From: Myxococcaceae bacterium
Lineage (GTDB): Bacteria > Myxococcota > Myxococcia > Myxococcales > Myxococcaceae
Assembly (NCBI GenBank): GCA_019694575.1
Contig: JAIBBR010000009.1
Location: 1 to 64,000, forward strand
Direction of reading: 5' to 3'
DNA: 64,000 bases
This document shows positions 7,864 to 15,786 of the stretch, piece by piece. Below the pieces are notes generated by a model. The model had not been told where the DNA came from, did not search any database, and saw only the letters and a program-made list of their open reading frames with translations. The position numbers and the translations under genes were made by a program. The first letter of the stretch is position 1; each line of letters begins with the position of its first letter.

Positions 7864-10059
7864 TTACCCGCCCGGAGTGACCGCCGAGCTGCTTGAAGGC
7901 CGCGGCACCAAAGGCTGGCCGCCATCGGTCATCGAAGGCGCTTTCGCCTCGGCAATGCGCTGCGACAAGGCCACTTCTAACCCGCGAGCGAATTCAACCA
8001 AGCCTGCGTCTAACGCACCTTGCGCGTCTTTCAACGCCGCCCACAACGGAGCATCAGGCAACGCCGCGCGCACCATGCCTTCGGCCAACATCTCTATCGA
8101 CACCTCGCGCTCAGGCACGCCCGCCGCGCGCAACGCTTCAATCAATTCTTTGGGAGCTTCTTTGGCCACTCCCGCGAGCGCATCGGCCAATAACCCACGC
8201 GCAGTCTCTTCGCCCGAAGCCGCGCGGGCCCACTCGAGCAACTTGGTCATCGCGTCTGCATTGCCGCTGCTCGAAAGCTCTGCCATCGCCGCCAAGCCGG
8301 GCGTCTCGATATTCAATTCAGCCGCCGCTTTGCGCAGACGGCCAAACACTTCGTCGCTGGCGCTGAGCGAATCAATCAGCAACCGAACGTTGGCGCCTTC
8401 TTGCGGGTCAGAGGCGTACAACGCGTCAGCCACCACCAGACGCACCGCGGGGTCTTTCTCGCTGCGCCAGCTGGTGCGCAAAAACGCCACGTTGCGTTTG
8501 TCGGCTTTCTGCGCCACCACCCCATAAGTGGTGATGCGCGCTTTCAATTCAGCCAGCGGGCCCAACACCGAAGGCGCCGCCGACAAGCTGGCCACCGCCG
8601 TGCCCGGCCCCGACGCCGAGCCCGACGCCGCCACCGCCGCACCCAACGCGTCGATGTGCTGCACCACCGTGCTGGCCCGGCCAGGAAAATCGTTCACCAT
8701 GATTGAAAAGATGAACCGCTCGCCACCCACTGCTTGCACGTAACCTGAGAGCGCCGACACGTTTTCTAGCGTGCCGGTCTTGGCGCGCAGCCGGCCCACC
8801 GCGTCTGACCCTTCGAAGCGGTACTTCACCGTGCCATCTTTACCGGCAATGCCCAACGCCGAGAGGTATTCGGGCGCCAGGGGAAAACGCTCCCACATGA
8901 CCCGGAGCAGCCGGTTGGTCTGGGCCGCCGAAAAACGGTTGGTGTCATTCAGACCCGAGCCGTTGCGCATGATGTACGAGCCACGCGCCAACCCGACTTC
9001 TTTCTCTAAAAACTCTTCTGCCGCGGCGATGCCCTTCGCGGTGGTGCCCGGAGCACCCTTCACTTCAGCCCCCAGGGTTTTAATCAGCTGCTCGGCCACG
9101 AAATTCGAAGAATGCTTGTTCAACTTTTTCAAGACGATGTCGAGCGTTTCACTCTGCGCCACGTAGAGCGGCCTGGCGGTGGTGGGCACGGCTCCCAGTT
9201 TCACCCGGCCCCGTACTTTCACGCCGCGCTGCGCGAGCAACGCCTTCAAGGTGGCTCCGAAATAAAGCGCCGGTTGGTCAATTTTCTTCCACACGCTCCA
9301 CGCACCCCGTTGTTCTTTGGGCACGAAGCCGTGCACTTCGATGCGTTGGTGCACCCGGTCTTTGTCGAGCCGCGACAACACGGTGAAGCGCCGTTGCATG
9401 CGGGTACCCGTCGTTACCCGGCCCTCGACGATGAAGTAGTCGCTTGCCGGCTCGAGCTCTACCGCGGCCGGCGCCCCAACGCTGTCTGAGGGGCGCAAGT
9501 ACACTCCCACCGCGTTCCAGTTGAGCGACAGCGCGCCGGTGGGAGACAAATAAGAGCGGTCACCGCTTTCTTGGTCAAAACCCGGAGCCTCGCGCTCTAA
9601 ATCGAACCAGCTCTCATCGAGCACGATGTCGCCCACCACTTCTTTCAAGCCCGCGTGCAAAAGCTCCGACACGATGCCGTACAACTTGTCGGTGTTCATC
9701 GTGGGGTCGCCCTTGCCGCGCACGTAGAGCACCTTGGCCTTGCCGTCGTTGCGTAAGTCAGCGTCGGTCAAGAAGTCGGTGTCGAAGCGGTAGTCAGTGC
9801 CCAGCCGCGCCAACGCCGCCGCGGCGGTGAACAGCTTCACGTTCGACGCGGGGTTCAACAGCTCGTCGGCGTTTTGCGCAAACACCACCGAGCTATCATC
9901 GAGGCTTTGCATTTGCACCGAGAGCCGCGCCGTCTTCAGCGCCGAGCGGTCGATGACTTGCATCAGCGCTTTCTTGAGCGCTTCACGCTCATTGGCTTTC
10001 GCTGCCCCTGTCACCGCCAGAGAAACCGAACACCACGCGAGGAACACGACCGAGGTCAT
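7864..10059 (-). CDS. dacB: D-alanyl-D-alanine carboxypeptidase/endopeptidase (PBP4, S13 family)
   Basis: The 731-aa protein shows the penicillin-binding triad: SNVK (Ser72 and Lys75), SGLN in RNGSGLNDTNRFS and KTG in RAKTGTLENVSALSGY. The large insertion between the first two motifs is typical of the S13/DacB family, which trims peptidoglycan peptides in the periplasm. A short signal sequence occupies residues 1-22. Usual members are about 450-500 aa; here roughly 240 extra C-terminal residues form Ala/Leu/Glu-rich helices that look HEAT- or ARM-like. No good ribosome site precedes the ATG. The gene is divergent from the SRPBCC protein gene, with 71 bp between the starts. Confidence 0.9.
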   Translation of the reverse strand: MTSVVFLAWCSVSLAVTGAAKANEREALKKALMQVIDRSALKTARLSVQMQSLDDSSVVFAQNADELLNPASNVKLFTAAAALARLGTDYRFDTDFLTDADLRNDGKAKVLYVRGKGDPTMNTDKLYGIVSELLHAGLKEVVGDIVLDESWFDLEREAPGFDQESGDRSYLSPTGALSLNWNAVGVYLRPSDSVGAPAAVELEPASDYFIVEGRVTTGTRMQRRFTVLSRLDKDRVHQRIEVHGFVPKEQRGAWSVWKKIDQPALYFGATLKALLAQRGVKVRGRVKLGAVPTTARPLYVAQSETLDIVLKKLNKHSSNFVAEQLIKTLGAEVKGAPGTTAKGIAAAEEFLEKEVGLARGSYIMRNGSGLNDTNRFSAAQTNRLLRVMWERFPLAPEYLSALGIAGKDGTVKYRFEGSDAVGRLRAKTGTLENVSALSGYVQAVGGERFIFSIMVNDFPGRASTVVQHIDALGAAVAASGSASGPGTAVASLSAAPSVLGPLAELKARITTYGVVAQKADKRNVAFLRTSWRSEKDPAVRLVVADALYASDPQEGANVRLLIDSLSASDEVFGRLRKAAAELNIETPGLAAMAELSSSGNADAMTKLLEWARAASGEETARGLLADALAGVAKEAPKELIEALRAAGVPEREVSIEMLAEGMVRAALPDAPLWAALKDAQGALDAGLVEFARGLEVALSQRIAEAKAPSMTDGGQPLVPRPSSSSAVTPGG

Positions 10060-10130
10060 TTGGGGGCGAATTATGGGTAGAGTCTGGCACCCAAGTAAAT
10101 GGTCCTGGTCAAAACAGGGAGTACATGGGC

Positions 10131-10787
10131 ATGAGCGAAAACATCGAAGTGTCGCGAATTATCGCCGCGAGGCCAAACCGCATCTTCGAGGCGTGGCTGT
10201 CAGGCGACGAGCACGGAAAGATGATTGGCAGTTCTGCCACGGTCGATGCTGATGGCAGCTTCTCTGCGTGGGACGGCTACATCAGCGGCAGCACCTTGGT
10301 GCGAGAGCCCTACCGTCGAATTTTACAGGCCTGGCGGACCACCGAGTTTCCGCCCGGCGCGCCCGACTCGCAGCTCGAGGTCTTGCTTGAAGACGTGAGC
10401 GGCGGCACCAAGGTCACCCTGAAACACACCTTGATTCCCGATGGGCAGGGCCGCAGCTATGCGCAGGGGTGGAATGAGCACTACTTCGACCCGATGCTCC
10501 GGTATTTCGAGGCCCCCAGCTCGAAGTTGAACGACATGAACGACGCGCTGAGCGAGGCGATGGGCCACACCAGCGAGGCTTTCGAAGCGGCCGGGGCCCA
10601 GGCGAAGAAGACGCTCAAAAAAGTGCAGAAGAGCGCCAAAAAAGCAGCGGTTAAGGTCAAAGCTTTCGTCGGCAAGGCGAAAAAGCAGCTCGCGAAGCGT
10701 AAAGCGGCGTTGACGAAGAAGGTGAAGGCCAAGCCGAAGAAGGCGGCTGCGAAGAAGAAGAAGCCTGCGCGCAAGTCGCGGAGGTGA
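10131..10787 (+). CDS. SRPBCC (AHSA1-like) domain fused to a histone-H1-like Lys/Ala tail
   Basis: About residues 1-125 match the START/Bet v1-like fold of the AHSA1 group (SRIIAARPNRIFEAW, YRRILQAWRTTEFPPGAPDS, GWNEHYFDPMLRYF), which binds hydrophobic ligands or chaperone partners. From about residue 155 to the end (218 aa) the sequence becomes almost only Lys, Ala, Val and Arg, in KKAAAKKKK-type repeats like those of histone H1 and bacterial H1-like proteins. The tail probably binds DNA or RNA without sequence specificity. AGGGAG lies 9 nt before the ATG at 10131; another ATG at 10125 is only 3 nt from it. Confidence 0.8.
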   Translation: MSENIEVSRIIAARPNRIFEAWLSGDEHGKMIGSSATVDADGSFSAWDGYISGSTLVREPYRRILQAWRTTEFPPGAPDSQLEVLLEDVSGGTKVTLKHTLIPDGQGRSYAQGWNEHYFDPMLRYFEAPSSKLNDMNDALSEAMGHTSEAFEAAGAQAKKTLKKVQKSAKKAAVKVKAFVGKAKKQLAKRKAALTKKVKAKPKKAAAKKKKPARKSRR

Positions 10788-10836
10788 TGACGAGCATGCA
10801 TCAGACATCAAACGACGCGCCCATCAAGACTGAATG

Positions 10837-12348
10837 TCACGAAACGTGCCGCGCCTGCCGTTTGGGCAACTGAGTGGGCAGTGCAACAGCAGGCAACGCG
10901 CCCGCAAAGGCCTTGAGCCAGCCGGGCATGTCGGTGCGGTGCGCTCCAAAGTCGAGCACCAGCGCTTGCCCCACCTTGGCTTGCTCGAGCCCGCGTTGCT
11001 GGGTGAGAAACCCAAACATCAGCGCATATTGCTTGAGCAGCGCGATGCCATGCGTGAAGCCTCCTTGCGCATACAGCCACCGAGAGAAGTGAGAAAACGC
11101 AGCGAAGGGCGACTCACCCTCGAGCAGCAACGGCAGCGTGTGGCGAAAATGCCCGCTGTTGCCAAACAGGTCCCAGTAGCGGGCAAAGCGCTTCATCGTT
11201 TGCAGGGTGGCAAAGTCCATCGACGCTGTCTTCAACACTTCAAACGGAGGCTCTGGGCTGTACACCATTGCCTGCGCCGCGTCGTGCCGCGCAATCGGCG
11301 TGCCTTTGAGCCGCTTCAAAATGCCGAGCTGAATCTCGTGCGGGCGCATTGCCCACAGCACATCGAAACCAGCGCCGAAGCTGGCCACCGTTTCACCCGG
11401 CAGCCCGGCAATGAGGTCGGCGTGCACGTGCACCCCCGTTTCATCGCGCAGAAAACGAAAATTGTCGCGCATGCGCTCGTGGTTTTGGCGACGGCTCACC
11501 AGCGTTTCTACCTGTGGGTTCAACGTCTGCACGCCCACTTCGAACTGCAAAGCGCCGGGAGGAAACCGCGCAATCAGCTCACGCAGCGCCAACGGCAACC
11601 GGTCGGGCACCATTTCGAAGTGCACGAAAAGCCCTTCGCGCATCTCGTTTAAGAAAAATTTCAAAATCGCCGAGCTGGTGGCGATATCGAGGTTGAACGT
11701 GCGGTCGACGAATTTGAATTGCCGCACTCCCCGCTCGAGCAGCGCCTTCATGTCGTCGAGAAAAGCGGGCAGTGGAAAAGCGCGCACTTTTTCATCGAGC
11801 GACGACAGACAGAACTCGCAGCGGTACGGGCACCCGCGCGACGCCTCGACGTAGATGACCCGGTGCGCCACGTCGTCATCGGTGTACGCGCCGTACGGCG
11901 ACTTGAGCTGCTTCAAGTCAGGCAGCGTCGCGCCGATAATTTTCTGCAGGGGCCTGTTGCCTTCGAGCAGCTGACCGGCCAGCGCGGCGAACGCCACGTC
12001 GCCTTCGCCACGAATCACATAATCAGCAGCATCGACAATCGGCTGACCTTCGAGCTCATGGCTCACTTCAGGCCCGCCGAGCACCACGAGCACCTGGGGC
12101 GCCACCCGCTTGAGCACCTGCACCACCCGCGTCAGGGCCGACACATTCCAAATATAGACACCCAACCCGACGACGCGCGGAGACAGCGCCAACAACTGCT
12201 CCACGACATCAGCCACGGGCAACTGCGCGTCGCGCTCGAATATCACCGCCCGCGATTGCAGCTCGCCCAGGTTGGCCCACAAACACCGCAAGCCAAACGC
12301 GCTGTGAATGTATTTGCTGTTTAGCGTGGCGAGAACGACCTCAGGCAT
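10837..12348 (-). CDS. B12-binding domain radical SAM protein (DUF4080-like)
   Basis: The 503-aa product has a Rossmann-type cobalamin-binding domain (about residues 1-130; VVGLGVYIWNVS, VLVVLGGPEVS, VIRGEGD) and then a radical SAM domain with the 4Fe-4S motif C173-x3-C177-x2-C180 (ASRGCPYRCEFC). The C-terminal region resembles DUF4080. Such enzymes use S-adenosylmethionine radicals, often with cobalamin, for methylation or rearrangement; the substrate is unknown. The ATG at 12348 overlaps the last 8 nt of the IPT-repeat gene, so translation is probably coupled. A longer frame reaching 12597 lies opposite that gene's coding sequence and lacks family similarity. Confidence 0.85.
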   Translation of the reverse strand: MPEVVLATLNSKYIHSAFGLRCLWANLGELQSRAVIFERDAQLPVADVVEQLLALSPRVVGLGVYIWNVSALTRVVQVLKRVAPQVLVVLGGPEVSHELEGQPIVDAADYVIRGEGDVAFAALAGQLLEGNRPLQKIIGATLPDLKQLKSPYGAYTDDDVAHRVIYVEASRGCPYRCEFCLSSLDEKVRAFPLPAFLDDMKALLERGVRQFKFVDRTFNLDIATSSAILKFFLNEMREGLFVHFEMVPDRLPLALRELIARFPPGALQFEVGVQTLNPQVETLVSRRQNHERMRDNFRFLRDETGVHVHADLIAGLPGETVASFGAGFDVLWAMRPHEIQLGILKRLKGTPIARHDAAQAMVYSPEPPFEVLKTASMDFATLQTMKRFARYWDLFGNSGHFRHTLPLLLEGESPFAAFSHFSRWLYAQGGFTHGIALLKQYALMFGFLTQQRGLEQAKVGQALVLDFGAHRTDMPGWLKAFAGALPAVALPTQLPKRQARHVS

Positions 12349-15300
12349 GGCGACTTCTTCTACGCCAGCGCAAAAGCCACACACCAGCGAGCGCCAGCCA
12401 CACCGGGGCGGCTTGCGTGCCATTGCAGCCGCAGCCTTGGCGCACTTCGACGGTGGTGGTGCCACCATCGACGGCGGCCATGCCTGCATCGCTCGGCATT
12501 TGCATGCCCGCGTCAACCACACCGGCGTCGGGGTGGCCTGCGTCGGGCCGTGGGCCGGCATCGACGTCGGGGCCTTCAAAAGTGAAGCCCGAGGCAAGCT
12601 TGCCGGTCTGTGAATCGGGGTTGGTCACCACCACGTCAACCGCTCCGGCCGAATGCGCGGGTGTCTGGCAGGTGATGGTACTGACGCTCACCACGTTGAC
12701 GTCAGTGCACGGGTAACCATCGAGCGCCACGGTAGAGCCGTTCTCGAAATTGCCTCCGGTGAGGTTGATGACCGTGCCGCCCATGGTGGGCCCCGCCACC
12801 GGCACCACCACGTTGATGACCGGCGCCGGTTTGCCCACGTAGGTAAAGCCCTTGGCCAAACTGCCCGCTTGTTGGTCGGGGTTGGTCACCACCACATCGG
12901 CCTGCCCCGCAGCGTGCGCTGGCGTCAGGGCTTCAATGAATACGTCACTCACGATGTTGACTTGCGTCGCCAGGCCGCCGCCCACCGTCAACACCGCGCC
13001 CGGAGCGAAACCTTGCCCCGTCACGATGATGCGCGTGTCTCCGCTGGAGGGGCCGGTGTTGGGCGTCACCTGCGTCACCGTCGGTGCAGGAGGCGCGATA
13101 AACGTAAAGGCCTGCGTCTTCTGGCCACTCTGGTTGTCGGGGTTGCGCACTTCAACCGTCACCAGCCCCACGGCGTGGGCGGGAGTCGAAACATCGATGG
13201 AGGTGGGGCTCACCACGGTGGCCATGGCGGCGGCGGTGCCTCCGAAAAGCACCGCGGCGCCGTTTTGAAAACCAGTGCCAGTCAGACTGACCGCTGTGCC
13301 GCCCAGCGTGGAGCCCATGGCCGGCGACACCTGGGTCACCGTCGGAGCCTGCGCTTGAAAGGTGAAGGCATTCGCTTGGCTGCCTTGCTGGCCATCGGTG
13401 TTCTGCACCACCACGGCCACCGTACCCGCTGCATGCGGCGGTGTGCTCGCCATGAGGCTGGTAGAGCTGCTCACCACCACCACGGGGGCCGCGGTGCCGC
13501 CAAAACTTACCGCGGCACCAGGGTAAAACGACGTGCCCGTCACCACCACTGACGTGCCGCCCGTGCTTGGGCCCACTGCCGGAGCCACCGCCGTCACCGT
13601 GGGCGCCGAAGCGGTGAAGGTGAAGGCGTTGTTCAGCGTCGCGGCCTGACTGTCGGGGTTGCGCACCGTCACATTCACCATTTGCGGTGCGTGCACCGGC
13701 GTCAGCACCGTCAAGCTGCTGGGGCTGTTGAACGTGACGTTGCTCGAGGCCGTACTGCCAAAACTCACCGTGGCGCCATTCACGAATTGCGCGCCGCTCA
13801 AAGTCACCGACGTGCCTCCATTGGCCGTGCCGCTGCTGGGGCTCACTTGGCTTAAACTCGGAGCCGGGCCCGTCGGGCCACCCGCGAAGCAGTTCTTCGA
13901 AATCGACAACAAGTAGTCTCCAGCGCCGCCCGAGCCAATGGTGACTCCGCTCGAGACGCGCACATAAAACGTACCCCCCACCGGCACGCGGTAAGTCAGC
14001 GCTTCACCCGGCGAGCGGGGAACGTTGGCCGTCAGCGTCGCTCCGGCGTCTGTCGCCACTGACGTCACGTCAATGTCGTTCACGCTTACCAACACTTCAC
14101 CGGTGCCAGTCATCAGTTCTAATTTGCCGTTGAGCGGCGTTTCGTTGCGCAGCGGGTCAGCATCGAGCGCGACGAAGAGCAAATCGCCGGCGTTGGCGGT
14201 GACGCGAAACACGTCGATGTCAGTCGAAGGTGAAAAGCCTGACAGCGTGCCCGAAAAATACAAGTTCGCCGCTGACGTCGCTTCGTCGGGCGCCTCGTTG
14301 GGCTCTACCTCGGCCGTGGCCTGCGCGCTGTCGGGCTGCACCACGGCGTAAACGCGGTACGGCTCTTGCGCCGTGCCGGCAAAGTAATGCGAGACACGCA
14401 AAAAACCGGGCACCGACAGGAGTGCACCCGAAATATTGGGGGCGTTGTCTCCGAAACGGGCGTTGTTGTTGTCGTCGTCGTACTCCACGGTGTGGGTGGT
14501 GGTGGTGACGCGCAAATCAAAGTCAGAGTCTGCGCCCGTGTAGCCGTCAACCATTGCGAAGACCCGGCCCGTCGCGCTGCCCAGCGAGAAGAAGTCGACA
14601 TCGCCCGGCACCTGCAACGAGCCCTGCATGCCGCACACAAAGGTATTGGCTTGCGCCGGCGTGTCGTTTGGCTCTGCTTCAGGAAAGCAGGCCGTCACTT
14701 CTAACTCGAAGGTGCCGCCTGACGTTTGCGACGCGGCGTCGACGAATGCGAAATAGGGCGTTCCTTGCGTAAGCGGCGTGCAGGCCACTTCTTCTCCGTA
14801 AAGGGCGCTGCGGTTAGACGCGGCGGTGCAGGTGCTCACCGTGGCCGGCGACGCGCCCGAGGGGCAAGTGGTGGCGACATAAAGCGCGGTGTCGCTCGAA
14901 GCGCCCGTGCCTTTGACACGAAATGAATAGTTGCCGCTCGCAGCCGGCGTGTATCGGTACACCACGTCGCGCCCGGCCGCCGTGGTGGCGGTTTGGTTGA
15001 GGCCCGAAAAACAGGCGGCGCTGCCCGGCAACTCGTAGTCGTTGGTGGCAGTTTGGGTAGAGCCCGACGCGGGAATGTTCAGCGCCAAGGCCGTCGCGCC
15101 TTGGCACGTGTCGTTGGGAGGCGGAAACGACGGAAAAACCCGCATCTGCACCGCGGTGTTGCCTGCGAAGGGCGCGCTGGTGCCGTACTTATAGAGCAGT
15201 ACGTAATAAACCGTGCCCGCTTGCAGCGACACGCCAAGCGACGACTGGTTGTCTTCGAAGCCGCAGCCGTCGTCGTCGCAAGCGGCTCCGCCCACTTCGG

Positions 15301-15664
15301 TGAAGGGCCCCGCGCAACCGGTGGCCGAGGTGTAGACGGCAAGCACCGTGTCGTCGACGGTGCTGCCGGTGGGCGCTTCAGCGCAGGTCGAAAAAACGTA
15401 GCGGCCGCTGGTGACGGGCGTGAACGTGTACCAAACGCTGCGCGACACCAACGATTGACAGGTGGGCACGGGCGGGTCTCCCTCGCTCGTGGCGTCGGTG
15501 ATATCGGGCACCAGCGGGGTGGTGTGCGGAAACGGCCCCGCAGCGGGAATCACCTGCGCGCCCGAACAATTGTCATTGTCTGGCGCCGCGGCGAAAGCGC
15601 TGGTGACGGTGGTGAAGAGCGAAGCGAGAAGAACAGAGCGACGGATCTCGAAGGTATGAGCCAC
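12341..15664 (-). CDS. large IPT/TIG-repeat surface protein with MYXO-CTERM-like tail
   Basis: The 1107-aa secreted protein starts at a GTG (weak ribosome site) with a signal peptide of about 25 residues. The N-terminal half has several beta-sandwich units of the pre-peptidase C-terminal kind (VWYTFTPVTSGRYVFST, EPNDTPAQA, DVDFFSL). Five IPT/TIG immunoglobulin-like repeats of about 85 residues follow from roughly residue 610, each with a GTSVTLSG-type core. An Asp-Ala-Gly linker leads to GCGCNG, a hydrophobic helix and WRRRSRHA, a MYXO-CTERM-like sorting tail. It is likely surface-anchored, for adhesion or envelope structure. Its stop codon overlaps the start of the radical SAM gene. Confidence 0.9.
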   Translation of the reverse strand: MAHTFEIRRSVLLASLFTTVTSAFAAAPDNDNCSGAQVIPAAGPFPHTTPLVPDITDATSEGDPPVPTCQSLVSRSVWYTFTPVTSGRYVFSTCAEAPTGSTVDDTVLAVYTSATGCAGPFTEVGGAACDDDGCGFEDNQSSLGVSLQAGTVYYVLLYKYGTSAPFAGNTAVQMRVFPSFPPPNDTCQGATALALNIPASGSTQTATNDYELPGSAACFSGLNQTATTAAGRDVVYRYTPAASGNYSFRVKGTGASSDTALYVATTCPSGASPATVSTCTAASNRSALYGEEVACTPLTQGTPYFAFVDAASQTSGGTFELEVTACFPEAEPNDTPAQANTFVCGMQGSLQVPGDVDFFSLGSATGRVFAMVDGYTGADSDFDLRVTTTTHTVEYDDDNNNARFGDNAPNISGALLSVPGFLRVSHYFAGTAQEPYRVYAVVQPDSAQATAEVEPNEAPDEATSAANLYFSGTLSGFSPSTDIDVFRVTANAGDLLFVALDADPLRNETPLNGKLELMTGTGEVLVSVNDIDVTSVATDAGATLTANVPRSPGEALTYRVPVGGTFYVRVSSGVTIGSGGAGDYLLSISKNCFAGGPTGPAPSLSQVSPSSGTANGGTSVTLSGAQFVNGATVSFGSTASSNVTFNSPSSLTVLTPVHAPQMVNVTVRNPDSQAATLNNAFTFTASAPTVTAVAPAVGPSTGGTSVVVTGTSFYPGAAVSFGGTAAPVVVVSSSTSLMASTPPHAAGTVAVVVQNTDGQQGSQANAFTFQAQAPTVTQVSPAMGSTLGGTAVSLTGTGFQNGAAVLFGGTAAAMATVVSPTSIDVSTPAHAVGLVTVEVRNPDNQSGQKTQAFTFIAPPAPTVTQVTPNTGPSSGDTRIIVTGQGFAPGAVLTVGGGLATQVNIVSDVFIEALTPAHAAGQADVVVTNPDQQAGSLAKGFTYVGKPAPVINVVVPVAGPTMGGTVINLTGGNFENGSTVALDGYPCTDVNVVSVSTITCQTPAHSAGAVDVVVTNPDSQTGKLASGFTFEGPDVDAGPRPDAGHPDAGVVDAGMQMPSDAGMAAVDGGTTTVEVRQGCGCNGTQAAPVWLALAGVWLLRWRRRSRHA

Positions 15665-15786
15665 GGCGGAATGAGAACCTAGCTCGCCTTGGTCGTCGGT
15701 GTCCTCTGCGGCCGCGAAAAGCGCCCCGCGTTTCTCGAGCAGGGGGGTACCGTTTGCCGCGCCCCTTCAGTAGAAGCCTGAGCCCA

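Noticed and set aside
8401-8706. Long open frames opposite dacB and similar frames opposite the giant zincins (for example 26343-27191 and 30113-31354 plus strand)
   Set aside because: They are antisense shadows of high-GC coding sequence with typical Arg/His/Val-rich composition, without signals or domains. The opposite strand has clear families.
12600-13860. Repeated DNA blocks that at first look like a repeat array
   Set aside because: They code for five diverged IPT/TIG domains of about 85 residues. There are no short identical repeats with unique spacers, so this is not CRISPR.
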